This document shows, one piece after another, positions 19,322 through 29,174 of a stretch of DNA of 64,000 nucleotides. Position 1 is the first letter of the stretch, and each line of letters begins with the position of its first letter. The notes under the pieces are model-generated. The model did not search any database. It worked only from the letters and a program-made list of their open reading frames with translations, and was not told where the DNA came from. The stretch is taken from positions 1-64,000 of the forward strand of contig NZ_UEGO01000010.1 of assembly GCF_900465345.1 (NCBI RefSeq), read 5' to 3'. Source of the DNA: Asaia bogorensis (GTDB lineage Bacteria; Pseudomonadota; Alphaproteobacteria; Acetobacterales; Acetobacteraceae). Position numbers and translations under genes: made by a program.

Positions 19322-22300
19322 ATGCATATTCTCTTTCGGGAAACACATGATCTGGATGGGCAGGCCGTGGCTGAAGACCTCGCCCACGCGCCAGCCGATC
19401 TTGTCCTGCTGTCGTTTTCCGAGAGTGACCTGCTGGGCCTGCGCGATGTGCACAGGGCGTCAGACCCCAGTTTGCAGGTCGCCACCCTGTCGCGCCTGCG
19501 TCATCCCCTGTCGGTCGATCTTTATCTGGAGCAGACGATTGCCCATGCACGTTGTGTGGTGGTGCGCTTGCTCGGGGGTACCGAATACTGGCGTTACGGC
19601 GTGGATGAACTCAGGCTCGTCTGCCGGGAGAAGGCCATTCCACTGGCCTTCATCACCGGCGAGGCCACGCCGAATACCGCACTCGAAAGCCTTTCGAGCA
19701 TCGCGCCCGCCCAGTGGGCCCGGCTCGACAGCCTGTTTCGCGAGGGCGGAACACGCAATCTGCGCTGTGCGCTCACCCTTATGGGGGCTATTGCCGGATT
19801 AAATGCGGATGACGGGGCCGAGGCCGAAAAGCTGCCTGAGGCCGGAATTTACCGTCGCCTGAACACGGACGTCTCCAGTCGGGCTCTGGTCGTGTTCTAT
19901 CGCGCCCACCTCCTTTCTGCCGATCTCGATGGGATCGATGCGCTGGCAGAGGCGATCGCAGCCGCCGGATGCGGGGTCGATCTGGTGTATGTCTCGTCCC
20001 TTCGCGCGGCCAAAGTCGTGCCTTTTCTCGACCGGTGGCTAGTGGACGAGCCCCCCGACATCATTCTGAATGCCACGTTCTTCGCCTCGCGTGGGGATGA
20101 TGGCGCGGCATCGGTCCTTGAGGCAGCGGGTGTGCCCATCGTCCAGCTGCTCCAGCCGGGCACGACGCTTGAAGGATGGCGCAAGGCCGCCCGGGGGCTG
20201 TCACCGTCCGATCTTGCCATGCAGATCGTCCTGCCCGAATTTGACGGTCGTCTTTCAGGGGCACCCATATCGTTTCGCGATGAGGCACCGCCCGGCCTGC
20301 CAGCCCGGCGCGTGGCTTATGCCCCCGGTATCGCGCAAATTGTGCGCCAGATGCAGGGCTGGTTGCGTCTGGCAGCCGAAACCCCGGGCGAGCGGCGTCT
20401 GGCGCTGGTTCTCTCCGATTATCCCGGCGCTGAAGGGCAGGCTGCCCATGCTGTGGGTCTGGACAGTTTTGCCAGTGTCGAGGCCATCGCCACCATGCTG
20501 GCCAGTGCAGGATACGACGTGCCACCTCTCGTCGCGTCAGAACTGCCAGACAGATTGTGCCGCGCCGAACCCACTCTCATCATGAGTGCCGACGCTTATC
20601 GGGCGGCTTTCGACACCCTGCCTGAGCTGTTCCGGCAAAAAGTCATTACGACATGGGGGATGCCCTCTCAGCCGGTCAGTGTGCGCTTTTTGCGCGTCGG
20701 CGCCCTCATTCTCGCCCTCCAGCCCGGTCGTGGTGAGGAGGCTGACCGCAAGGCGCAGTATCACGACCCCGATATTGCGCCCTGCCATGCCTATATCGGC
20801 TTCTATCTCTGGCTGCGTCGCATCGGCGATATCAGTGCAATGATACATCTGGGCACGCATGGCACGCTGGAATGGTTGCCCGGCAAGGCTGTGGCGCTCT
20901 CACCAGAATGTGCCCCCGCTGTGCTGCTGGACGGGGTACCGGTCATCTACCCTTTCATTGTCAACAACCCCGGTGAAGCCGCTGCGGCCAAGAGGCGCCT
21001 CGGTGCGGTGATGATCGGTCACATGACCCCGCCCGTGCAGCGTGCAGGGCTCGACAGCGCCATGGAGTCCCTCGAACGCCTGATTGACGAATATGCCGAG
21101 GCAGACGGGCTGGACAAGCGACGCGGCACCATGCTGCGCCGTCAGATTCTCGACCGGGCTGCCGATCTGGGAGTGCTGGCCGAAAGCCATTCAGGCGCTG
21201 CGGGCCAGGAAGGGGCCGACGGGCGCAATGTAGGCTTGGGGACGCCTAGAGATGATCCGGCGGATGAGGCTGAGGCGCTGGCGCGGCTCGATGCCTATCT
21301 GTGCGACGTCAAGGACCTCCAGATACGTGATGGCCTGCATGTTTTCGGCTGTACGCCGCCCCGTCATGATACGCTGGTCGCGATGCTGTCCGAAACAGCC
21401 TATGTCCCCCCCGAGGCAGTACGGGCGCGTTTGGATGTCTGTCCCGAGGCCGAGCGTCTGGCTCTTCTGGCGGCGCTTGACGGCTGTTTTATCCCCCCCG
21501 GCCCCTCGGGCGCACCCACACGCGGGCGTCTGGATGTGCTGCCGACAGGCCGCAACCTGACAACGACCGACCCGCGTATGGTGCCCACGCGGGCCGCCCT
21601 GCTTCTGGCCCATCGCACGGTCGAGCTTTTGCTGGCACGGCATATCCAGGAGGAAGGCGAAAACCTGCGTCATCTCGTGCTCGATCTGTGGGGCAGCGCC
21701 ACGCTGCGCACGGGGGGAGAGGATATGGCGCTGGCTTTTCTGCTCATGGGCGTTCAGCCCCGGTGGGATGCCACAAGTGGCAGGCTTTGCGGCTTCGAGA
21801 TCGTGCCGCTCACCGTGCTTGACCGGCCCCGTGTGGACGTCACCTTGCGTATATCGGGGCTGTTTCGCGATGCGTTTCCGGGGCTGATCGATCTGTTCGA
21901 TCAAGCCTCACGTGCCGTGGCCGCACGTGCCGAAGACGCGGCGTGGAACCCGCTCATTCTCGACCCTGACAGCTCGCGCATATTCGGTGCGGCACCGGGG
22001 GCCTATGGCACAGGACTTGAGACGTCACTGAGCCAGGGGGGCTGGAAGGACAGGGACGAGCTTGGCCGTCGCTATCTTGAAGGGTCGCAATGGAGCTATG
22101 GCGGCGGTCGGGAAGGCGTCAGGGCCGGGGCGGAGCTTGCAAGTCGTCTCGGCCGGGCAGAGGTCGTGCTGCACATGCAGGACCATGCCGAGACGGATCT
22201 GCTCGAAAGCGTCGATATGGCAGCGCATGAAGGCGGGCTTGGTGCCGCAGCGTCCAGCCTTGGGAATTCACCGATCCTGCTTCATGGCGATACCAGCCAG

Positions 22301-22669
22301 CCCGATACGCCCCGGCTGCGCGATGTGGCGCAGGAAGTGGCGCGTGTGACGCGGGGCAGACTGGCCAATCCGCGCTGGATTGCGGGCATGATGCGCCATG
22401 GCTATCGGGGTGCTTCGGAAATGGCGCGTGGTATCGCAGCGCTTCAGGGCTGGGCGGCGACCCTGCCCACACGGCTGGACCGACAGATCGATCTCGCCTT
22501 CTCGGCGCTGCTGGAAAACGAGGAATGTGCCGCGTTTCTGGAGGCCCATAACCCGGAGGCGCTATCAGACATGAAGCATCGTTTTGCCGATCTGCTGGAT
22601 CGCGATCTGTGGCGGCCGCGCAGCAATGCCGTCGCAAGAGTGCTGGCGAGCGACGATGAGCCTGTCTGA
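19322..22669 (+). CDS. cobN: CobN, cobaltochelatase large subunit
   Basis: 1115 residues, slightly shorter than typical CobN (about 1200-1275). It inserts cobalt into hydrogenobyrinic a,c-diamide with CobS and CobT, the aerobic late-cobalt pathway. Family blocks seen include HLGTHGTLEWLPGKAVALSPEC, VNNPGEAAAAKRRLGAV, VLDLWGSATLRTGGEDMALAFLLMGVQPRWD and the C-terminal WAGMMRHGYRGASEMARGI-like block (seen as IAGMMRHGYRGASEMARG). CobS and CobT are not in the window. An insertion of low complexity around residues 620-640 is not explained. It lies directly after cobW. Confidence 0.95.
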   Translation: MHILFRETHDLDGQAVAEDLAHAPADLVLLSFSESDLLGLRDVHRASDPSLQVATLSRLRHPLSVDLYLEQTIAHARCVVVRLLGGTEYWRYGVDELRLVCREKAIPLAFITGEATPNTALESLSSIAPAQWARLDSLFREGGTRNLRCALTLMGAIAGLNADDGAEAEKLPEAGIYRRLNTDVSSRALVVFYRAHLLSADLDGIDALAEAIAAAGCGVDLVYVSSLRAAKVVPFLDRWLVDEPPDIILNATFFASRGDDGAASVLEAAGVPIVQLLQPGTTLEGWRKAARGLSPSDLAMQIVLPEFDGRLSGAPISFRDEAPPGLPARRVAYAPGIAQIVRQMQGWLRLAAETPGERRLALVLSDYPGAEGQAAHAVGLDSFASVEAIATMLASAGYDVPPLVASELPDRLCRAEPTLIMSADAYRAAFDTLPELFRQKVITTWGMPSQPVSVRFLRVGALILALQPGRGEEADRKAQYHDPDIAPCHAYIGFYLWLRRIGDISAMIHLGTHGTLEWLPGKAVALSPECAPAVLLDGVPVIYPFIVNNPGEAAAAKRRLGAVMIGHMTPPVQRAGLDSAMESLERLIDEYAEADGLDKRRGTMLRRQILDRAADLGVLAESHSGAAGQEGADGRNVGLGTPRDDPADEAEALARLDAYLCDVKDLQIRDGLHVFGCTPPRHDTLVAMLSETAYVPPEAVRARLDVCPEAERLALLAALDGCFIPPGPSGAPTRGRLDVLPTGRNLTTTDPRMVPTRAALLLAHRTVELLLARHIQEEGENLRHLVLDLWGSATLRTGGEDMALAFLLMGVQPRWDATSGRLCGFEIVPLTVLDRPRVDVTLRISGLFRDAFPGLIDLFDQASRAVAARAEDAAWNPLILDPDSSRIFGAAPGAYGTGLETSLSQGGWKDRDELGRRYLEGSQWSYGGGREGVRAGAELASRLGRAEVVLHMQDHAETDLLESVDMAAHEGGLGAAASSLGNSPILLHGDTSQPDTPRLRDVAQEVARVTRGRLANPRWIAGMMRHGYRGASEMARGIAALQGWAATLPTRLDRQIDLAFSALLENEECAAFLEAHNPEALSDMKHRFADLLDRDLWRPRSNAVARVLASDDEPV

Positions 22670-22759
22670 TCTGCGAAGAGGGCAACCCCGGTTCAGCACG
22701 CCTGCGGTTCTGATGAGAAAGGCTATGCTCATGAACGCATCCATCATGAGGGAGAGTCC

Positions 22760-24091
22760 ATGACCCGTATGCTAATGGTGGCAGCCCCGCGCTCCGGTTC
22801 GGGCAAGACCACGCTCACCTTGTCGCTCATAGCCGCCTTCCGGCGCAGGGGGCTGAAGGTGCGGGCGCTCAAGACAGGCCCCGACTATATCGATCCCGCG
22901 TTTCATCAGGAGGCATCAGGGGCACCCTGCGCCAATCTCGATAGCTGGGCGATGACACGAAGCCAGATGGCCGCAGGGCTGGCTCAGGCGGCGGAAGAGG
23001 CGGATCTGGTCATCGTGGAATCGTCCATGGGGCTGTTCGATGGTCTCCCCCTTGAGGACGGCGCGCGTGGGGCCGCCTCCGATATCGCCTCGCTTTTCGC
23101 CATGCCGGTTCTGCTGGTGCTCGATGCGAGCGGGCAGGGACAGACCGTGGGTGCCATTGCACAGGGGATGGCTGGATGGATGCCTGATGTGCGCATTGCC
23201 GGTACCGTTCTGAACAATATCGCTTCGGACCGTCATGAAAGGCTCTGCCGCTCCGCCTTGCGGCATCCCCCGCTGGGCGTGTTCCGGCGCGACAGGGGTA
23301 TCGTGCTGCCGGAGCGACACTTAGGTCTGGTGCAGGCGCGCGAGCGTGGCGATCTGGCTGGTTTTTTTGTTGCTCTGGCAGACAAGGCCGAGGCCGAGCT
23401 TGATCTTGACGCCATATTCGACATGGCTGCGGTGTATCGCCCGGCTGCCCCGCCGGACAGGACTACACTCAGCCCCCAGCTCAAGTCTCCAGGGCAGGTT
23501 ATCGCTCTGGCTGATGATGCTGCCTTTTCCTTCCTTTACGCTCATCATGCCCGGACATGGCGCGAGGCCGGGGCGGAAATCCTGCCCTTTTCGCCCTTAG
23601 CCGATGAAGCGCCACCGGAGCACGCGGATTGCTGCTGGCTGCCGGGTGGGTATCCGGAATTGCATGCGGCGGCACTGGCAGCAGCCAGCCGCTTCAGGGC
23701 AGGCATGACGCGTTTTGCGGAGACACGACCGGTCCATGGCGAGTGCGGCGGGTATATGGTGCTGGGCGCGGGTCTCGAGGATGCATCGGGCACGACCCAT
23801 TCCATGCTGGGGCTGTTATCGCATCGGACCTCCTTCGCACGCCGCAGGATGGTGCTCGGCTATCGTGAAGCGCGGCTGTGCCATGATGGCGTGCTCGGCG
23901 CGGCCGGACAGGTGCTGCGTGGGCATGAATTTCATTATGCGAGCGTCACGGATCTTGGCTCGGACGAGGCTTTCGTGACGCTGCGTGATGGGGAGGGGCA
24001 GGATCTGGGCGAGGCGGGAAGCCGACGTGGTCTGGTTTCAGGCACGTTCTTTCACATGCTGTCTGGTCCCAGACCGTCGTCAGACAGGTGA
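22760..24091 (+). CDS. cobB: CobB, (hydrogeno)byrinate a,c-diamide synthase
   Basis: 443 residues with an N-terminal amidoligase P-loop (APRSGSGKTT, 9-18; LKTGPDYIDPAFH) and a C-terminal class I glutamine amidotransferase-like domain. The nucleophile Cys329 lies in HGECGGYMVLG. The reaction is ATP- and glutamine-dependent amidation of the a and c carboxylates of the corrin ring. Walker B-like VIVESSMGLFDG near residue 85 fits. Upstream, 90 bases separate it from cobN; GAGGGAGAG lies before the ATG. The stop overlaps the next gene start (GTGA). Confidence 0.93.
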   Translation: MTRMLMVAAPRSGSGKTTLTLSLIAAFRRRGLKVRALKTGPDYIDPAFHQEASGAPCANLDSWAMTRSQMAAGLAQAAEEADLVIVESSMGLFDGLPLEDGARGAASDIASLFAMPVLLVLDASGQGQTVGAIAQGMAGWMPDVRIAGTVLNNIASDRHERLCRSALRHPPLGVFRRDRGIVLPERHLGLVQARERGDLAGFFVALADKAEAELDLDAIFDMAAVYRPAAPPDRTTLSPQLKSPGQVIALADDAAFSFLYAHHARTWREAGAEILPFSPLADEAPPEHADCCWLPGGYPELHAAALAAASRFRAGMTRFAETRPVHGECGGYMVLGAGLEDASGTTHSMLGLLSHRTSFARRRMVLGYREARLCHDGVLGAAGQVLRGHEFHYASVTDLGSDEAFVTLRDGEGQDLGEAGSRRGLVSGTFFHMLSGPRPSSDR

Positions 24092-24744
24092 CACCGGCTT
24101 TTTCCATGCTGCTGGCGCGCCACCCTGCGGTGCAGGTGGCGGCGGGGCTGTGTTACGGGCGGCTGGACGTTGATCTGGCCGCGGGTTGGCAGGACTGTGT
24201 CGCTGGTTGGCAACGTATCTGGTGCGACGGAATAACCGCGCGATCCTCCGGCACGACGGGGGCTCCTTTGCCCTCTGAAATCCGGGTGTTTCATGCGCCC
24301 GCATCACGTTGCGCGCTCTCTGCTCAGTTGCTGGTCAAGGTATCCGGACAGGGTGCTCAGGCAGGGCAGAGGCCGATGGCGTGTGAGAGCGATTCCCGTC
24401 TGGCCGAGCTGGATTTTGGTGCCTGGGAGAACCGTCTCTGGTCAGACGTGCCGCGCGATGCGCTGGATGAATGGGCGGCCAATCCGATGGGCTATGCGCC
24501 GGGTGGGGGCGAAACCGTGCAGGCGCTGTCGCACCGTGTGACGGGTTTCTGGCAGGAGCGCATGGCAGCGGCTCAGGATTGTTGCATTGTCACACATGGT
24601 GGCCCGTTACGCGTGATGCTGGCGCTGGCAGAACGCCGCCCTTTCGAGGTGTCAGACCCGGCCCCTGCACAGGGTGCAGCAATTCTGTTGCATTTTTTCA
24701 ACAATACAGGTGAGTTTGTTGCGCAAAAGCCGCCGATCCGTTGA
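24088..24744 (+). CDS. Histidine phosphatase, probable alpha-ribazole phosphatase
   Basis: 218 residues of the histidine phosphatase superfamily. The catalytic Arg-His is at residues 10-11 in LLARHPAV, where Pro stands in place of the usual Gly of the RHG motif. CYGRLDVDL follows, then RLAELDFGAWENRLW and a second His in CIVTHGGPLRV. This order suits the CobC-type phosphatase that dephosphorylates alpha-ribazole 5'-phosphate (or adenosylcobalamin 5'-phosphate) in cobalamin assembly. GTG at 24088 overlaps the cobB stop by four bases, so it is the last gene of the operon. The symbol cobC is avoided because it also names a different enzyme. Confidence 0.8.
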   Translation: MTPAFSMLLARHPAVQVAAGLCYGRLDVDLAAGWQDCVAGWQRIWCDGITARSSGTTGAPLPSEIRVFHAPASRCALSAQLLVKVSGQGAQAGQRPMACESDSRLAELDFGAWENRLWSDVPRDALDEWAANPMGYAPGGGETVQALSHRVTGFWQERMAAAQDCCIVTHGGPLRVMLALAERRPFEVSDPAPAQGAAILLHFFNNTGEFVAQKPPIR

Positions 24745-24802
24745 CAAACTGCAACAGACAAATGAGGAGTGATGCAATCCTGAATCAACGGTAAGGTTTG
24801 TC

Positions 24803-27331
24803 ATGCTGTTACGCTCCCATACCCTCCTGCCATCAGTTGCGCGCAAGGGGGTGTTTTTCCTCATTGCCTCGACGTGTCTGATGTCCTGCGGAGGGGAGGC
24901 GCTGGCGCAAACAGCCTCTGCAGATCCCGCGAGCAGCATGGCGGCCCCGGCCAAACAGGCGGCCACCCATGCCGGCAAGAAAAACGCGCTGCGCACGCGC
25001 CAGTCTGCCCCGGTTCACGCTGGCGATGCCGATGGTGGCAGTGAGGCCATCGTGGTGACCGGCACGCGCGAAATTGGCAAGAAGGCGCGTGATTCCATCG
25101 CGCCGCTCGATATCGTGTCGCACAAGCAGATTGCCGCCACCGGGCAGGGCACGCTGCGCGATGCGCTCTCGCTTCTTCTGCCGTCGCTCACCACCCCGAC
25201 CGCCGGTTTCGATGCGGGTGCGATGACGGACACGATCAGCCTTCGTGGCCTGAACCCTAACGAGACGCTTGTTCTGGTTGATGGCAAGCGCCGTCACAAC
25301 ACGGCCAATATCTATTCCAACCCTGGCCCGCAGCAGGGCTCGACGGCATCTGACATCGATATGATCCCGATGTCGGCGATCGACCATGTGGAAGTGCTGC
25401 GTGATGGGGCCTCCGCCCAGTACGGATCGGATGCCGTGGCAGGGGTGGTGAACATCATCCTGAAGAAGCAGGCGCGTGGTTTTCACGCCCAGAACATTAC
25501 CGGCATCACGTCAGAGGGCGACGGTTTCCAGCAGGGTGTCTATCTCGATGGCGGAGCCGGTCTGGGCTCGCGCGGCTTCGTGCATGTCAGCGGGGATTTC
25601 GTCCATCAGGATCACACCTATCGCAGCGCTGCCGATAACCGCACCGGCACGTATCAGAACAATATCCTGAGCCAGCCGGAGCAGACGCGCGAGAGCGTTT
25701 CCGTCAATGCAGGCTATGATCTGACGGACAACATCCAGCTTTACGCGCTCGGCACCTATGCCCATCGCTATGCGCAATCCTACCAGAACTACCGTCTGGC
25801 CTCATCGCTGAATGCCTATCCCGCCTACAAGGCGATCTACCCCTGGGGCTATTCGCCGGTCGAGACGCTCAACGAAAACGACTATGAACTCAAGGCCGGC
25901 ATCAAGGGTGATTTCCGTGGCTGGCACTGGGACGTGTCGAGTGTCTATGGCCGCGATTACGACGATATCGGGCTGATCAACTCGGTCAATCTCTCGACCA
26001 ACAAGGCGACGGGCGCCACGCCGACCTCATTCAATGTCCAGGGTTTCAACAACCAGCAATGGACGAATGATTTCGATTTCAGCCGCAAATTCACGTTCAG
26101 CGGCTGGCCGCATAGCGTGAACTTCGCCGGTGGCGCGTCCTATCGCTATGAAGGCTATTCCGTGGGAACGGGGTCGCCAGGGTCGCTCTATGGTAATGGC
26201 TCCGATGCTCTGGCGGGTACCAATCCGGGCAATGCGGGCAATTACAGCCGCGATGTTGCGGCGGGCTATCTCGATATCTCGACCTATCTCGCCAAGGGAC
26301 TGCAACTCGACCTGGCCGGGCGGTACGAGCACTATACCGATGTAGGCAACACCCAGAACGGCAAGGTCTCGCTGCGTTATGACATCACGCGCCGTATCGC
26401 GCTGCGTGGCACGATCAGCAATGGCTTTCATGCGCCGACACTGGCCCAGAAATACTACTCGGCCCTCAATATCTCGCCGACTGCAGCGCGTGGCCTGATC
26501 GGTGCGGGCTCACCCGGTGCGCTGGCCAATGGCTCGTCTGGCCTGAAGCCGGAGCGTTCGACCAATGCCGAGGGTGGGTTTATCGTCGAGCCGATCCGCA
26601 ATCTGCATGTCACGACAGATATCTACCAGATCAACATGCGCGACCGGATCATGCCGGGGGGCAATATCTCGGGTGCAACAGCCATCAGCGCCATGCAGAT
26701 GAACGGCTTTGCGCTGCCCGCGGATATCAGCACATGGAACCAGAGTGCGATTACGGCCAACTGGTTTGCCAATGTGGCCAGCACCCGCACACAGGGTCTG
26801 GATATCACGGTCACCTATCTGACGAAGCTCGGCGCCTATGGTCGTATCGACTGGGATGCCGCGATCAACCTCAACCGCACGCGTCTGTCGCATCAGGCGA
26901 GCAACCCCGTCACGGGCGCGCCGCTGCTCAATGCAGCGTCGATTGCCTATCTGACGACGGCCTATCCGCGCAGCAAGATCATCTTTGGTGGCAACTGGAC
27001 ACACGCCAAGTGGATCGTCGGCTTGCACGAGATCCGCTGGGGCCAGACAACCAACCAGCTGACCTATTATGCGCCGGGCCCTTATCAGTTCAGCACGACG
27101 CATTTTCTGGAGTACCAGAACAAGCCGAAATGGACGACCAATCTGGATGTGTCCTACCGCATCACCCCGCGCTGGACGGCCACGATCGGCGGCAACAACA
27201 TCTTCTCGGCCTATCCCAGCCGCGTGCCTGACGGAAACCGCTATCTGGGTGCCCCGCAATATTACATGAGCACGTCACAGCTCGGCATTAACGGCGGCTA
27301 CTACTATTTCCGCGTGAATTACGATCTCTGA
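24803..27331 (+). CDS. TonB-dependent outer-membrane receptor
   Basis: 842 residues with a signal peptide ending near EALAQ. The plug domain spans about residues 85-220 with EAIVVTGTREIGKKARDSIAPLDIVS (TonB-box region), LVLVDGKRRHNT and VEVLRDGASAQYGSDAVAGVVNIILKK. The rest is the 22-strand barrel, ending in YYYFRVNYDL. Ligand unknown; size is larger than a typical BtuB, though its place right after the cobalamin operon makes vitamin or siderophore uptake possible. No riboswitch is seen directly before it. TonB-ExbBD must be encoded elsewhere. Confidence 0.93.
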   Translation: MLLRSHTLLPSVARKGVFFLIASTCLMSCGGEALAQTASADPASSMAAPAKQAATHAGKKNALRTRQSAPVHAGDADGGSEAIVVTGTREIGKKARDSIAPLDIVSHKQIAATGQGTLRDALSLLLPSLTTPTAGFDAGAMTDTISLRGLNPNETLVLVDGKRRHNTANIYSNPGPQQGSTASDIDMIPMSAIDHVEVLRDGASAQYGSDAVAGVVNIILKKQARGFHAQNITGITSEGDGFQQGVYLDGGAGLGSRGFVHVSGDFVHQDHTYRSAADNRTGTYQNNILSQPEQTRESVSVNAGYDLTDNIQLYALGTYAHRYAQSYQNYRLASSLNAYPAYKAIYPWGYSPVETLNENDYELKAGIKGDFRGWHWDVSSVYGRDYDDIGLINSVNLSTNKATGATPTSFNVQGFNNQQWTNDFDFSRKFTFSGWPHSVNFAGGASYRYEGYSVGTGSPGSLYGNGSDALAGTNPGNAGNYSRDVAAGYLDISTYLAKGLQLDLAGRYEHYTDVGNTQNGKVSLRYDITRRIALRGTISNGFHAPTLAQKYYSALNISPTAARGLIGAGSPGALANGSSGLKPERSTNAEGGFIVEPIRNLHVTTDIYQINMRDRIMPGGNISGATAISAMQMNGFALPADISTWNQSAITANWFANVASTRTQGLDITVTYLTKLGAYGRIDWDAAINLNRTRLSHQASNPVTGAPLLNAASIAYLTTAYPRSKIIFGGNWTHAKWIVGLHEIRWGQTTNQLTYYAPGPYQFSTTHFLEYQNKPKWTTNLDVSYRITPRWTATIGGNNIFSAYPSRVPDGNRYLGAPQYYMSTSQLGINGGYYYFRVNYDL

Positions 27332-27357
27332 ATCGGCGATTAACGCGACGGCCCCTC

Positions 27358-27385
27358 TGCTGCGACCGGCTATGCCGGTCCAGCA
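27358..27385 (+). terminator. Hairpin after TonB receptor
   Basis: GACCGGC/GCCGGTC with a three-base loop (27364-27380), extended by TGCTG against CAGCA over one bulged C. It lies 27 bases after the receptor stop. Only scattered T bases follow, so the call is moderate. Confidence 0.5.
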
Positions 27386-27536
27386 ATGATTTGTCATGAG
27401 GGCTTTGCATCAGATTTAACGGTGTTTTTTCCCCGTCAGTGGTGGTCTGCTCACGAAACCGGCATAAAATGACGACTCTCAGGGTCCAAAAAACCTGTCA
27501 GTTTTCTTAAAAGACGGTCATCTGTTCACAGGGAGC

Positions 27537-29063
27537 TTGAGCCAGACATTGTCTTCTACCGTCCTGCGCTTCTTTTCCGCCTGCCTTGCCGTTTCCTGCC
27601 TGACCCCCGTGGCTCACGCACAGCAGTCGACAACGGCCATAGCATCCGCACAGACCGGCCCTGCCGTGGCAGCGAACGCCGTTCCTGCACCCGCCGGGCT
27701 CGGTGCGGTCAATGCGGGGCAGCAGCCCTCTGCCCTGACCCAGACATCGCTATCGGAGTTGCACAAGGACACGACGGTCGCCCCTCTGCCCAAGCCGGAG
27801 GCAATTTTCGTCAATCCTCTGGGCATCAATGCCTGGCTGCGTGAACGTGGCATTGCGATCCTGCTCGACAACACGAATGAGATGTCGGGCATGCTCAATG
27901 CCCCGACAAAAGGCCTTGGTCTGCGCCAAGGCGCCAGCAATGCCGGTCAGTATTCGATGGAAAACGATATCGACTGGGAGCGTCTGGCAGGCTGGACCGG
28001 ATTCTCGACTCATGACGTGATTGTCGGGCGTTACGGTATTCCCGCCAGTCGCATGTTCGGGGACAATCTGAACCCCAGTCAGGAAATCTATGGCGGCGGT
28101 GGTAACGTATTCGTCCACCTTGTTTACGCCTATGGCGAAGAGACCATGTTCAACGACCGCTTCGATGTCGCAGCGGGGCGCATGTCCTTCCTGTCAGATT
28201 TTTCGGCCAACCCGCTTTACTGCAACTTCATGAACAATGCGTTCTGCGGTAATCCGAAAGCGTCGAGCGATAACACCGCCCATGCCTCTTATCCCGACGC
28301 CAACTGGGCAGCCCGCTTCCGCCTGAGACCGACCGACAACACGATCTTCCAGTTCGGTGTCTATTTCACCCAGACACAGGCCATTTACGGCAATGCCCAG
28401 ATGCGCACGGGTTTCAAGTTCAATGGCGCGACGATCGATGGCGAGGCCATGCCGGTCGAGTTCATCTGGGAGCCGCGTTTTGGCCATGACCATTCCCTGC
28501 CGGGCCATTACAAGGCGGGCTTCGCCTATGACACGGCAGACCACAAGGACAATTACTACGACGGCAACGGCAATCCCTTCGCCCTGAGCGGGCTCAAGCC
28601 ACGCGATGTGCATGGTGCCTGGGCCGCCTGGGGGCTGGTTGACCAGATGGTCTATCATCATCCCGGTCAGGCCCCTGATGCCGGTGTGACCCTGATCGGG
28701 GCCGCCTATTTCAACAAGGCCCAGACACAGACCCGCGCCGATCAGCTTTCGTTTGGTGTGCTCGATCGCGGGTTCTGGAAGTCGCGCCCGCTCGATGCGG
28801 TCGGTGTGAATTTTTCATGGACTCATGTGTCGGACGATCTGACACGCTCCCAGCGTCTGTACGCGGCGCAGGGCCTGCCTTTGCCCAATGGTTCGCTGTT
28901 CCCACAGACCAGCGCGTATGTGGTGGAAGCGATGTACCAGATCCATGTGCTGCGCGGTGTCACCTTCGCGCCTGACTTCCAGTATTATTTCAATCCGGGT
29001 GGCCAGAAACAACTGCGTAATCAGGCCATGCTCGGCTTCAAGAGTCACATAGAAATCTTCTGA
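27537..29063 (+). CDS. OprB-family carbohydrate-selective porin
   Basis: 508 residues with an N-terminal signal peptide ending near AHA. The start is TTG, preceded by AGGGAGC; a later TTG at 27549 is possible. The body matches OprB/CarO-type porins, with an Ala/Pro-rich N-terminal linker, WLRERGIAILLDNTNEMSGML, the conserved AAGRMSFLSDFSANPLYCNFMNN region, and a C-terminal aromatic-ending barrel (SHIEIF). It allows sugars to cross the outer membrane. It is just upstream of a GH15 enzyme and in the same orientation, but a hairpin separates them. Confidence 0.9.
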   Translation: MSQTLSSTVLRFFSACLAVSCLTPVAHAQQSTTAIASAQTGPAVAANAVPAPAGLGAVNAGQQPSALTQTSLSELHKDTTVAPLPKPEAIFVNPLGINAWLRERGIAILLDNTNEMSGMLNAPTKGLGLRQGASNAGQYSMENDIDWERLAGWTGFSTHDVIVGRYGIPASRMFGDNLNPSQEIYGGGGNVFVHLVYAYGEETMFNDRFDVAAGRMSFLSDFSANPLYCNFMNNAFCGNPKASSDNTAHASYPDANWAARFRLRPTDNTIFQFGVYFTQTQAIYGNAQMRTGFKFNGATIDGEAMPVEFIWEPRFGHDHSLPGHYKAGFAYDTADHKDNYYDGNGNPFALSGLKPRDVHGAWAAWGLVDQMVYHHPGQAPDAGVTLIGAAYFNKAQTQTRADQLSFGVLDRGFWKSRPLDAVGVNFSWTHVSDDLTRSQRLYAAQGLPLPNGSLFPQTSAYVVEAMYQIHVLRGVTFAPDFQYYFNPGGQKQLRNQAMLGFKSHIEIF

Positions 29064-29072
29064 AAAATACCA

Positions 29073-29090
29073 GGGGGCAACCTTGCCCCT
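29073..29090 (+). terminator. Hairpin after OprB porin
   Basis: GGGGCAA pairs with TTGCCCC around a two-base loop, nine bases after the porin stop, followed by a T/C-rich stretch. It may end the porin transcript before the GH15 gene. Confidence 0.5.
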
Positions 29091-29174
29091 CTCTCGATTG
29101 TTGCAATGGCCCGACGAGACTGCATGGCCGTCGCTACGGCCTGTCAGCTCAGCATGATCGAGAGAGAAGCGCCC

